Shown: positions 1-6,784, counted from the first letter of the stretch. The stretch is 6,784 bases of DNA from an uncultured Archangium sp. (GCA_946479335.1 CAMLFP010000305.1:1-6784), one strand, 5' to 3'. Notes: generated by a model from the letters alone, not told the origin. Made by a program: numbers and translations.

Positions 1-400
1 AGTTGTCGTCAAGGCCGTTGCAGGTCTCGGCGATGCCCGCGAGGCCCTCGTCGACCTCGTTGTTGCAGTTGTCGTCGCGGCCGTTGCAGAGCTCCGGCGT
101 CTCGCTGAGGCCCTCGTCGATCTGCCCGTCACAGTTGTCGTCGAGGCCGTTGCACACCTCGGCGGTGGCCACCGGCGGCACGCACACGCCCGCCACGCCG
201 TTGGCGCAGGCAGGCACGGTGACCACGCACGACCCGGTGCTGCAGGTCAGCTCGCCCAGGCCCTCGTCGACGTAGCCGTCGAAATCATCATCGACGCCGT
301 TGCAGATCTCGGGCTCCGGCGGCGGCACCTTCTGCAGGCCGGTGGGCTTGCAGGTACAGGCGGCGAAGGAGCAGGCGAAGAGCAGAACCAGACGGGACAT
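1..400 (-). CDS. Putative metal-binding (MopE-type repeat) lipoprotein, N-terminal part
   Basis: The frame is open from an ATG at 400 to the left edge (133 codons seen, C-terminus missing). An AGAGG ribosome binding site at 411-407, 6 nt before the ATG, supports this start. The protein begins with MSR and a hydrophobic stretch (about residues 4-14) ending in FAAC. Cys15 is the likely lipidated residue, though Phe at -3 is not ideal for a lipobox and Cys10 is an alternative. A short KPTGLQKVPPPEPE linker leads into repeats of the form CNGxDDNCDGxxDEGL at residues 33-48, 83-98, 105-120 and from 127 on. Asp-rich repeats of this kind are annotated as the 'putative metal-binding motif' related to MopE and are common in secreted myxobacterial proteins. 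I infer an outer-membrane or surface protein binding Ca2+ or another metal; the ligand is unknown. Unit 1 has DDDFDG, so its second Cys is replaced by Phe40. Residues 49-82 form a separate Cys-containing insert (Cys53, 58, 65, 73). It is divergent from the TetR gene. Confidence 0.85.
   Translation of the reverse strand, partial: MSRLVLLFACSFAACTCKPTGLQKVPPPEPEICNGVDDDFDGYVDEGLGELTCSTGSCVVTVPACANGVAGVCVPPVATAEVCNGLDDNCDGQIDEGLSETPELCNGRDDNCNNEVDEGLAGIAETCNGLDDN
2..154 (-). repeat. Tandem 22-codon (66-bp) Cys/Asp repeats inside the MopE-type gene
   Basis: Two full tandem units (residues 83-104 and 105-126) and the start of a third (residue 127 on) share CNG-DDN and VDEGL/IDEGL. At the DNA level GAGGCCCTCGTCGA recurs at 41 and 107, exactly 66 bp apart, and a near copy sits at 258-271 in the isolated first unit. 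The array continues past the left edge. This is a protein-level repeat within one gene, not an intergenic element. Confidence 0.85.
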
Positions 401-444
401 GCCGCGCCTCTGCCACAGGCGGTGAACGGTTGTCACTCCACGAA

Positions 445-457
445 CCCGTGACACGGG
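445..457. promoter_or_regulatory. Inverted repeat in the divergent lipoprotein/TetR region
   Basis: CCCGTG-A-CACGGG is a perfect 13-nt palindrome around a single central base. It overlaps a second, wider inverted repeat, TGTCAC (431-436) with GTGACA (448-453), 11 nt apart. Both lie between the two divergent start codons. A protein-binding site is a reasonable inference, but a short GC-rich palindrome can also arise by chance. Confidence 0.35.
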
Positions 458-475
458 GCGGGCGCGTGACGAATT

Positions 476-490
476 TCTCAAGCCTTGAGA
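476..490. promoter_or_regulatory. Candidate TetR-family operator
   Basis: TCTCAAG-C-CTTGAGA is an inverted repeat with two perfect 7-nt arms around one central base, ending 26 bp before the TetR ATG at 517. TetR-family dimers usually bind palindromes of about this size next to their own gene and commonly repress it. The size, symmetry and position fit autoregulation, possibly with control of the divergent lipoprotein gene too. No clear -35/-10 pair could be assigned around it, so the exact overlap with a promoter is unknown. Confidence 0.55.
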
Positions 491-516
491 CGGCGTTTTT
501 CTACACAATGCGCGCA

Positions 517-1173
517 ATGACTCACGAGACCCAGACGAAGCCGTTGGTGCGCCCGGGCCCCAAGGGTGGCGTTCGCGATTTGAACCGTCAGCAGAAGGCG
601 CAGGCCATTCGCGACGCGGCGCTGATGCTGTTCCTGGCGCGCGGCATCGAGGCCGTCTCGGTCGACGACATCATGAAGTCTGCGCAGATGGCGAAGGGCA
701 GCTTCTACCGGTACTTCACGGATCAACGCGCGCTGGTGGCGAGCCTCATCGAACCGACGCGCGTGTTGATCACCCAGGCCTTCGAGCGCTCGTCGGCGGC
801 GCTGGAGAAGGCCACCACGCGCGAGCAGACGTTCGCGGCGTACGCCATCGTCGGCGACGCGCTGGCGACGGCGTTGATGGAGCACCCCGGCCCGGTGCGC
901 TTGTACCTGCAGGAGTCGCGCGCTCCGGCCGAGGGCGCGCGCAAGCCCATCGTCGAGCTGGCGGAGATCATCACGCGCTACGCGCTGGGCATGACGCTGG
1001 TCGCGCAGAAGCACGGGCTGCTCAAGAAGATCCCCGCGGCGGTGAGCGCGCTGACGGTGGTGGGCGCCGCGGAGCGCCTGCTGCTCGCGGTGCTGCACGA
1101 CGAAGACATCGGGAACCCGCTGGAGATCCCCGCGCTGCTGACCAGCTTGATCCTCGACGGCATCAAGGCGTGA
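517..1173 (+). CDS. TetR/AcrR-family transcriptional regulator
   Basis: This is a 218-residue DNA-binding repressor-type protein of normal TetR length. The N-terminal helix-turn-helix domain spans about residues 27-78: IRDAALMLFLARG (31-43), VSVDDIMKSAQMAKGSFYRYF (47-67, with recognition helix AKGSFYRYF) and DQRALVASL. The helical C-terminal half (about 80-218) is the ligand-binding and dimerisation region; its ligand cannot be predicted. The frame is open from a TTG at 430, but that start would put the palindrome at 476-490 inside the gene and add residues with no domain. ATG 517 or ATG 508 is preferred; neither has a clear Shine-Dalgarno sequence, so the transcript may be nearly leaderless. 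The stop TGA (1171-1173) overlaps the GTG of truB, implying co-transcription and translational coupling. The usual TetR target would be an efflux pump or enzyme, and none adjoins it on this strand. Confidence 0.9.
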   Translation: MTHETQTKPLVRPGPKGGVRDLNRQQKAQAIRDAALMLFLARGIEAVSVDDIMKSAQMAKGSFYRYFTDQRALVASLIEPTRVLITQAFERSSAALEKATTREQTFAAYAIVGDALATALMEHPGPVRLYLQESRAPAEGARKPIVELAEIITRYALGMTLVAQKHGLLKKIPAAVSALTVVGAAERLLLAVLHDEDIGNPLEIPALLTSLILDGIKA

Positions 1174-2021
1174 AGCGCCCGGCGTCGGCCATCTGGTGCG
1201 TCGACAAGCCTGTCGGCGCCACGAGCAGCTCGCTGGTCGACGCGTTCCGTGACGAATACTCCGGCCCGTGGCCGCTGAAGGTGTCGCACGGCGGGGTGCT
1301 CGACCCGTTCGCGCACGGCCTGGTGTTGCTGCTGGTGGGCGCGGCGAACCGGCTCTTCGAGGCGCTGCACGAGGCCCCCAAGACGTACCTCGCCACCGTG
1401 CAGCTCGGGCTCGAGACCGACACCGGCGACGCGGGCGGCCGCGAGGTGCGGCGCGGTGACGCGAGCGCCGTGCGCCCGGAGGCCATCGACGCGGCCCTGC
1501 AGACCTTCCTCGGGTGGACGGAGCAGGTGCCACCCGCGACCAGCAACAAGCGCGTCGACGGCGAGCGGGCGTACGTGCGCGCGCATCGCGGTGAACCCGT
1601 CGAGCTCCCGGCGCAGCGCGTGTATTGCCACTCCGCGCGACGCCTCGAAGACCCGAACGCGCTGCGCCTCGAGCTCACCGTGCGGGGCGGGTTCTACGTG
1701 CGGAGCCTGGCCACCGACCTCGGGCGCGCGCTCGGCTGCGGCGCACACCTCTCGGCGCTGGAGCGCACCGCCATCGGCCCGTGGACGGTGGAGACCTCGC
1801 CGCGCATGGGCCGCGACGTGCTGCCGTGGTTGCCCTCCGTCGAGCTCACCGACGCGGAGCTGGGGGCGCTGCGACAGGGCACGCCGTTGCCCACGCGCGC
1901 GCTGACGCCGCCGGAGTGGCCGCTCCCGGCGGGGTTCCCGCAGCCCACCTTCGGGCCGCGCGCCTTCCACCTGGGGAAGCTGGTGGCGGTGGGCCGCACG
2001 CTGCTCCCGGGCGGGATGTGA
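1170..2021 (+). CDS. truB: tRNA pseudouridine-55 synthase TruB
   Basis: This enzyme isomerises uridine 55 in the T-psi-C loop of tRNAs to pseudouridine in the cytoplasm. The 283-residue protein matches the family throughout: KPVGATSS (13-20); catalytic block HGGVLDPFAHG (40-50), where Asp45 is the nucleophile; KTYLATVQLGLETDTGD (71-87) with the conserved Tyr73; QVPPATSNKRVDGERAY (119-135); and RGGFYVRSLATDLGRALGCGAH (172-193) with Tyr176 and Arg178. The usual Thr of the ATG triplet in the catalytic block is His49. The C-terminal PUA-like part is short and weakly conserved, so the protein is slightly shorter than typical bacterial TruB of about 300 residues. It starts at GTG 1170, overlapping the TetR stop by 4 nt, with only weak ribosome-binding sequence, so it probably relies on coupling. 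TruB usually sits in the nusA-infB-rbfA-truB-rpsO region, so this setting is atypical. Confidence 0.93.
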   Translation: MKRPASAIWCVDKPVGATSSSLVDAFRDEYSGPWPLKVSHGGVLDPFAHGLVLLLVGAANRLFEALHEAPKTYLATVQLGLETDTGDAGGREVRRGDASAVRPEAIDAALQTFLGWTEQVPPATSNKRVDGERAYVRAHRGEPVELPAQRVYCHSARRLEDPNALRLELTVRGGFYVRSLATDLGRALGCGAHLSALERTAIGPWTVETSPRMGRDVLPWLPSVELTDAELGALRQGTPLPTRALTPPEWPLPAGFPQPTFGPRAFHLGKLVAVGRTLLPGGM

Positions 2022-2036
2022 GCGCCTTGAAGAACC

Positions 2037-3149
2037 TCACCAGCGCGAGAAGTCGACGCGGGTGAACGGCGGCAACGGCTTCGCGAAGAGGTAGCCCTGC
2101 AGCAGGTCGATGCCGAGCCCGCGCAGGGTCTCGAGTTCCTGCGCCGTCTCGATGCACTCGGCGACCACGCGGAGCCCGAGGTCGCGCGCGAGGTCATTCA
2201 CCGCCGTCACCACCAGCTGGTTCACGCTGGAGGCGTTGATGTTGCGCACCAGCGAGCCGTCGAGCTTCACGAACTCCGGTTGCACGCGCGCCAGCGTGGT
2301 GAGGCCCGAGTAGCCCGCGCCGAGATCGTCGACCGCGACGCGGTAGCCCAGCGCTCGCAGCGAGCGGATCTGCTCGGAGAGGTGCTCTTCGTTGCTGACC
2401 GACGCGCGCTCGGTGATCTCCAGCACCACGCGCCGCGCGTGCGCGGTGAGCGGCGCGCCCGGCTCGTAGAGCTGCGGGTCCTGCAGGTCGGCCGGGTGCA
2501 GGTTGACGAAGATGTCGGCGGCGGGGTCTTGCGCGCCCAGCACCTTCGCGACGTCGGCGCGCACCGCGCGACCGAGGTCGTGCACCCGGCCCAGCTGCTC
2601 CGCCATGCCGAGCAGATCTCCGGGACCCTTGATGTCGGCCGCCGAGGTGCGCAGCAGCGCCTCGTACGCGAACGCGCGGCGCTCTTTGAACTCCACGATG
2701 GGTTGGAAGGCCATGGCGATGCCCGCGAGGCCGCGCTCGAACCGCTCGCGCACCACCGCCTGCGCGCCGCGCACCGTGCCCTGCACCGCCTCGACGATGC
2801 TGTTGATCAGCGTGTCGATGTCGAAGGGCTTGGTGAGGTACTTGCGCACGCCGAGATCGATGGCGGAGAGGGCCGACTCCACCGTGGGCGAGCCGCTCAT
2901 CAACACCAGCGGCACCTCCCGGTCGATGCGCCGCACCGCCTGGAGAAACGAGACGCCAGAGAGCGCCGGCATGCACAGGTCGGAGACCACCGCGTCGTAG
3001 CGACCGTTGCCCAGCCGCGTCAGCGCCTCGAGCGGGTCACCGACCCCATCGACCTCGAAGCCGGCGCGTCGCAGCACCGTGAGGCACACCTTGAGGAAGA
3101 GCTCGTCATCGTCCACCACCAACACCTTGTGCGGGATCATCGCTGACAT
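2037..3149 (-). CDS. Response regulator with EAL domain (c-di-GMP phosphodiesterase)
   Basis: This 370-residue REC-EAL protein has the layout of Pseudomonas RocR. The receiver domain (about 8-122) has acidic residues Asp13-15, phospho-acceptor Asp57 (SDLCMP) and Lys107 (LTKPF). The EAL domain (about 133-362) has every catalytic position I looked for: Glu163 (EALLR), Asn216 (VNLHP), Glu244 (LEITE), Asp274/Asp275 (DDLGAGYSGL), Lys295 (VKLD), Glu331 (AECIE, Cys in place of the common Gly) and Gln351 (QGYLFAKP). It is therefore predicted to hydrolyse c-di-GMP to pGpG under phosphorylation control and lower this biofilm/motility signal. There is no GGDEF domain. Start ATG 3149 is chosen because AGGG lies 8 nt upstream and the receiver begins at once; the frame stays open to 3833, but that extension only mirrors the neighbouring gene. 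It lies 110 bp after the NtrC-type gene in the same direction and converges on truB with a 15-bp gap. Confidence 0.93.
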   Translation of the reverse strand: MSAMIPHKVLVVDDDELFLKVCLTVLRRAGFEVDGVGDPLEALTRLGNGRYDAVVSDLCMPALSGVSFLQAVRRIDREVPLVLMSGSPTVESALSAIDLGVRKYLTKPFDIDTLINSIVEAVQGTVRGAQAVVRERFERGLAGIAMAFQPIVEFKERRAFAYEALLRTSAADIKGPGDLLGMAEQLGRVHDLGRAVRADVAKVLGAQDPAADIFVNLHPADLQDPQLYEPGAPLTAHARRVVLEITERASVSNEEHLSEQIRSLRALGYRVAVDDLGAGYSGLTTLARVQPEFVKLDGSLVRNINASSVNQLVVTAVNDLARDLGLRVVAECIETAQELETLRGLGIDLLQGYLFAKPLPPFTRVDFSRW

Positions 3150-3162
3150 GGAGGCTACCCTG

Positions 3163-3178
3163 AGCAACCCTCGCACCA
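3163..3178 (-). promoter_or_regulatory. Candidate sigma-54 (-24/-12) promoter for the REC-EAL gene
   Basis: On the minus strand, 3178 to 3163 reads TGGTGCGAGGGTTGCT, against the consensus TGGCAC-R-N4-TTGC-W. It matches 10 of the 12 informative positions, with the GG and GC elements at the correct distance. It follows directly downstream of a sigma-54 activator gene, which makes it attractive. The problem is that the start point would fall near 3152, leaving only about 3 nt before ATG 3149 and excluding the AGGG ribosome binding site. The message would be nearly leaderless, or would start translation at ATG 3140. Confidence 0.35.
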
Positions 3179-3243
3179 ACGCACCATCCTCACGATTCCG
3201 GGGATCTGGCGCGGCGCGACAAGGGTCTTCCCTCACCCGTGGC

Positions 3244-3259
3244 GTTTCATGGGTGAAAC
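3244..3259 (-). other. Hairpin directly after the NtrC-type stop codon
   Basis: GTTTCA (3244-3249) and TGAAAC (3254-3259) are perfect inverted arms around a 4-nt loop, touching the TGA at 3260-3262. A second overlapping pairing is possible between TCACCC (3233-3238) and GGGTGA (3251-3256). No T-rich tract follows on the minus strand, so a standard intrinsic terminator is not supported. It could stabilise the message end, reduce read-through into the REC-EAL gene, or be a protein-binding site. Confidence 0.4.
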
Positions 3260-4687
<1,428 letters not shown>

Positions 4688-4688
4688 G

Positions 4689-4705
4689 CGTGCACCATAT
4701 GCACG
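4689..4705. promoter_or_regulatory. Inverted repeat at the NtrC-type gene start
   Basis: CGTGCA (4689-4694) and TGCACG (4700-4705) are perfect 6-nt arms around a 5-nt spacer, beginning 1 nt before the ATG of the minus-strand regulator. It covers the place where a ribosome binding site would be, and none is visible. It could be an autoregulatory site or an RNA hairpin masking initiation; chance is possible. Confidence 0.35.
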
Positions 4706-4834
4706 AGTCACGAACGGCGCGGCGATGAGATCCGCCCGGCGGCGAAGCGACCCTCGGCCACCGCACCCGACGAGCTCGCGGAGTGCGTAGCGCGTTTCGC
4801 GCCCCTCCTGACAAGTGCCACCGGCGCGATACAG

Positions 4835-4853
4835 CGCTGACACGGTGTCAGCG
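4835..4853. promoter_or_regulatory. Perfect 19-bp palindrome in the divergent NtrC/LolA-like intergenic region
   Basis: CGCTGACAC-G-GTGTCAGCG has two perfect 9-nt arms around one central base. This is far longer symmetry than expected by chance in a 256-bp gap, and is typical of a dimeric regulator's operator. It lies 91 bp before the LolA-like ATG and 147 bp before the NtrC-type ATG. Relative to the suggested rightward promoter its centre is near -54, suitable for an activator, or for a repressor of a leftward promoter. No T-tract follows on either strand, so a terminator is unlikely. It shares the 8-mer TGACACGG with the inverted repeat at 445-457 upstream of the TetR gene. Confidence 0.6.
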
Positions 4854-4863
4854 AATTCGTTCT

Positions 4864-4891
4864 GTGACTGGTCCGTCGCGGGGCGTATATC
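4864..4891 (+). promoter_or_regulatory. Possible sigma-70-type promoter for the LolA-like gene
   Basis: GTGACT (4864-4869) resembles a -35 box (4 of 6 to TTGACA) and TATATC (4886-4891) a -10 box (4 of 6 to TATAAT), with a 16-bp spacer. The TATAT stretch stands out in otherwise GC-rich sequence. Transcription would start near 4898 and give a leader of about 45 nt containing the ribosome binding site. Confidence 0.4.
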
Positions 4892-4931
4892 CGCCCGCGC
4901 GTTAGTTTCCCCGCACTTACCAATGACATTC

Positions 4932-4936
4932 GGGAG
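4932..4936 (+). promoter_or_regulatory. Ribosome binding site deciding the LolA-like start
   Basis: GGGAG lies 7 nt before ATG 4944 and 10 nt before the adjacent ATG 4947. It favours 4944 and rules against the in-frame ATG at 4815, whose extension would bury the signal peptide. Confidence 0.7.
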
Positions 4937-4943
4937 ATGTCTC

Positions 4944-5723
4944 ATGATGCGACTGACAGTTCTCAGCGCGGCCCTGCTCGCCGCTACCCTCGCCTACGCC
5001 GATGACGCCAAGCCTGCCGAAGCGAAGCCGGCGGAGGCCGCGCCGGCGGCTCCGAAGCTGTCGGCCGATGAGATCTTGAAGCGCATGGAGGCCCTGAACA
5101 ACGGCTTCGCGGATCAGCGCATGGACATCCGCATCAACGTCATCGACGGCGACGGCAACAAGAAGTCGTACGACATGACGATGCTGCAGAAGGGCGACAC
5201 CAAGCGCCTCGTCACCTTCAACTCCGGCGACTGGAAGGGCATGGCCACGCTGGTCGATGGCCGCCAGGTGAACGTGTACATCCCCGCGCTGCGCAAGGTG
5301 CAGCGGGTGGCCGCGCACAACATGAACCAGTCGATCGTCGGCTCCGACCTGTCGAGCGAAGACATGGCCGACGTGAGCTGGGCCGCGCGCTGGAACGTCG
5401 CGTTGGACAAGGAAGACGCCGACTCCTACTGGCTCAAGCTCACGCCCAAGGCCGAGAGCAGCTACGCGTACGTCACGCACCGCGTGAACAAGCAGACCTT
5501 CGCGCAGACCGAGACGCACTACTTCAACGACAAGGGCGAAGAGGTGAAGCGCTTCATCAACTCCGACTTCACCGAGTTCCACGGCGTGAAGCGCAACCGG
5601 CTGATCACCGTGTCTGACCCGCGCACCAGCCGCCGCACGGAGATGGAGATCAAGGACTTCGTCGTCAACCAGGGCCTCAAGGACGACCTGTTCACCGTGC
5701 GCAACCTGGCGTGGGGCAAGTAA
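4944..5723 (+). CDS. LolA-like outer membrane lipoprotein-sorting protein
   Basis: This 259-residue exported protein has a signal peptide: MMR, a hydrophobic core (residues 4-16) and likely cleavage after AYA (17-19). An Ala/Pro/Lys/Glu-rich linker with a repeated KPAEA follows (about 20-38). The mature domain resembles the LolA-like group annotated 'outer membrane lipoprotein-sorting protein'. Characteristic stretches are [21 protein letters not shown] (98-118) with RV just after, and GSDLSSEDM (133-141). It then continues in alternating short beta-strands to residue 259, ending AWGK. LolA-fold proteins have a half-barrel cavity that carries acyl chains, so a periplasmic lipid or lipoprotein carrier is the family-based inference; the cargo is unknown. 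It is not the housekeeping LolA, which is shorter and lacks the YIPALRK-type block. The next gene starts 6 bp after its stop, so the two form an operon. Confidence 0.85.
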   Translation: MMRLTVLSAALLAATLAYADDAKPAEAKPAEAAPAAPKLSADEILKRMEALNNGFADQRMDIRINVIDGDGNKKSYDMTMLQKGDTKRLVTFNSGDWKGMATLVDGRQVNVYIPALRKVQRVAAHNMNQSIVGSDLSSEDMADVSWAARWNVALDKEDADSYWLKLTPKAESSYAYVTHRVNKQTFAQTETHYFNDKGEEVKRFINSDFTEFHGVKRNRLITVSDPRTSRRTEMEIKDFVVNQGLKDDLFTVRNLAWGK

Positions 5724-5729
5724 GCGACC

Positions 5730-6784
5730 ATGCGCCGCCTCCAGCTTGTGTTGTGCCTCGTCGTCGCCACGACGGCGCGCGCCGATCTGTCTGACCTGAA
5801 GTGGACCGACATGATCACCCTCTCCGGGCGCCTGGAGAGCGATCTGCGCTTCGTGGTCGACAACTACCGCGGTGAGCAGCCCGGCGAGGGCTACACCTTC
5901 AACATCAACCGCAACGACGTCATCACCCACATCGAGATCAAGCCCATCGACTCGGTGATCGGCGTCATCGACGCGCGCTTCCGCTTCTACGGGTTCAACG
6001 AGGCGAACAACCTCCCGGCGCTCGCCGACCGCAACAAGGTCGACCCCTACAGCTTCCAGCTTGATCAGGCATACATCGCGACGCGCGGGCTGCCGTTCTC
6101 GTGGCTCGACATCAAGGCCGGCCGAATGCAGCAGACCTGGGGCTCGGCGACGGTCTTCAACCAGGTCGACTTCATCAACTCGCGCGATTTCTACGACCCC
6201 ATGGACTACACGCGCAAAGTCCCCAACGAGATGGTGGAGGTCGACCTCTACCCGACCTCGTGGCTGACGCTGAAGGCGGTCTGGGTGCCGGTGTTCAAGC
6301 CGGGCATGCTGCCGCCGTCGACCGCGCTGGCGTTCGGTGTCGGGCATGATTCACGCGGCTGCCTCACCAGCTTCCCCGCGCCGCCGCTCGACCCGGCGCA
6401 GAACCAGGGGCTCGCCGCGGTGTTCAGCAACGTCGACCCCTGCAGCCTCAACTTCGCGACGCCGCAGGTGAATCTCTACATGCCGCGCAACACGTTCACC
6501 GAGTCGCAGATCGCGCTGCGCGCCGAGCTCGCGTTCGACAACCTCGCGGTCAACGCCACCTACTACCGCGGGCGCTTCGGTTTCCCCGTCGCGTACAACG
6601 CCGTGGCGACCACCAACTTCAACGAGAAAAATCCCTCGAAGATCGACGTCGCGTACACCGCCGAGGTCATCTACCCGCGCATGCAGGTCGCCGGGTTGGA
6701 CTTCACCTACAGCGCCGACTGGATGCTCAACATCGGCCTCTCCGGTGAGATCGCGCTCATCTTCCCCGAGCAGATCAACTTCGG
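5730..6784 (+). CDS. Outer-membrane beta-barrel protein resembling DUF1302, partial
   Basis: The frame is open from ATG 5730 to the right edge (351 codons seen, C-terminus missing). An N-terminal signal peptide MRRLQLVLCLVVATTARA (1-18) is followed by likely cleavage before Asp19. The mature part has many alternating hydrophobic/polar strands ending in aromatic residues (for example LSGRLESDLRFVV, VIGVIDARFRFYGF, WLDIKAGRM), as in an outer-membrane barrel. The segment GRMQQTWGSATVFNQVDFIN (131-150), ending in SRDFYDP, matches the GR-x4-WG-x-N-x-D-x-N-x-RD pattern of DUF1302-like and related barrel proteins. Cys211 and Cys238 lie in a long Pro-rich segment and may form a loop disulfide. No strong ribosome binding site precedes the start, so translation may be coupled to the LolA-like gene. 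Its likely role is the outer-membrane partner of that periplasmic protein; the exact function is unknown. Confidence 0.8.
   Translation, partial: MRRLQLVLCLVVATTARADLSDLKWTDMITLSGRLESDLRFVVDNYRGEQPGEGYTFNINRNDVITHIEIKPIDSVIGVIDARFRFYGFNEANNLPALADRNKVDPYSFQLDQAYIATRGLPFSWLDIKAGRMQQTWGSATVFNQVDFINSRDFYDPMDYTRKVPNEMVEVDLYPTSWLTLKAVWVPVFKPGMLPPSTALAFGVGHDSRGCLTSFPAPPLDPAQNQGLAAVFSNVDPCSLNFATPQVNLYMPRNTFTESQIALRAELAFDNLAVNATYYRGRFGFPVAYNAVATTNFNEKNPSKIDVAYTAEVIYPRMQVAGLDFTYSADWMLNIGLSGEIALIFPEQINF

Noticed and set aside
430..516. TTG start at 430 (or extra N-terminal residues) for the TetR gene
   Set aside because: It would put the palindromes at 445-457 and 476-490 inside the coding region, adds about 29 residues with no domain match, and has no ribosome binding site. 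ATG 517 or 508 fits normal TetR length.
478..1533. Long minus-strand reading frame opposite the TetR gene and truB
   Set aside because: It is Arg/Ala/Gly-rich with no recognisable motif. It is a mirror of two well-supported genes in GC-rich DNA.
2022..2036. Terminator between convergent truB and the REC-EAL gene
   Set aside because: The 15-bp gap holds no inverted repeat or T-tract; any termination signal would have to lie within the coding sequences.
2280..3146. Long plus-strand reading frame opposite the REC-EAL gene
   Set aside because: Its composition is dominated by Arg, His, Val and Glu, as expected for the antisense of a GC-rich gene; the minus strand carries a complete REC-EAL protein.
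4815..4820. TGGCAC on the minus strand as a sigma-54 -24 element for the NtrC-type gene
   Set aside because: The -24 half is perfect, but the sequence that follows (TTGTCAGGAG) has no TTGC/GC element at the required distance.
4688..4943. A small gene or RNA in the 256-bp divergent gap
   Set aside because: No start with a ribosome binding site leads to a distinct protein, and no tRNA-like or structured RNA pattern is seen beyond the listed palindromes.
4917..6347. 476-codon minus-strand reading frame opposite the LolA-like and barrel genes
   Set aside because: Val/Asp/Arg/His-rich mirror composition with no motif. The plus-strand genes have signal peptides, an SD-supported start for the first, and family motifs.

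Overview
The window is GC-rich with very dense coding. Its gene types are typical of Myxococcota/Deltaproteobacteria: a lipoprotein with MopE-type 'putative metal-binding' repeats, a sigma-54 enhancer-binding response regulator, a c-di-GMP phosphodiesterase response regulator, and a LolA-like protein beside an outer-membrane barrel. This placement is inferred from gene content and codon style; no rRNA or other phylogenetic marker is present. I see no mobile element, CRISPR array or RNA gene.

Layout, left to right. (1) 1-400, minus: the N-terminus of a secreted, probably lipid-anchored protein with Cys/Asp-rich 22-residue repeats, running off the left edge. (2) 401-516: a divergent intergenic region with at least two near-perfect inverted repeats, one of which is a good candidate TetR operator. 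(3) 517-2021, plus: a TetR-family regulator whose stop codon overlaps the GTG start of truB (tRNA pseudouridine-55 synthase), an unusual two-gene unit. (4) 2037-4687, minus: two response regulators in the same direction, first an NtrC-type sigma-54 activator (REC-AAA+-Fis HTH) and then, 110 bp downstream, a REC-EAL protein with a complete set of EAL catalytic residues. A sigma-54-like -24/-12 sequence lies just before the REC-EAL start. The REC-EAL gene meets truB tail to tail with 15 bp between them. (5) 4688-4943: a divergent intergenic region with a perfect 19-bp palindrome, a small inverted repeat at the NtrC start and a plausible sigma-70-type promoter facing right. (6) 4944-6784, plus: an exported LolA-like outer-membrane lipoprotein-sorting protein followed 6 bp later by an exported beta-barrel protein resembling DUF1302, which runs off the right edge.

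How the parts may work together. The two response regulators look like one signalling unit: a phosphorylated NtrC-type activator could switch on a c-di-GMP-degrading regulator. No histidine kinase is encoded here, so both are orphans within the window. The LolA-like/barrel pair is a familiar combination that is often accompanied by an RND/MMPL transporter, and is thought to move lipid or another hydrophobic cargo across the envelope; such a transporter might lie beyond the right edge. No clearly new multi-gene system is visible. The most original signals are the palindromes in the two divergent regions, the possible sigma-54 promoter, and the coupling of truB to a TetR regulator.
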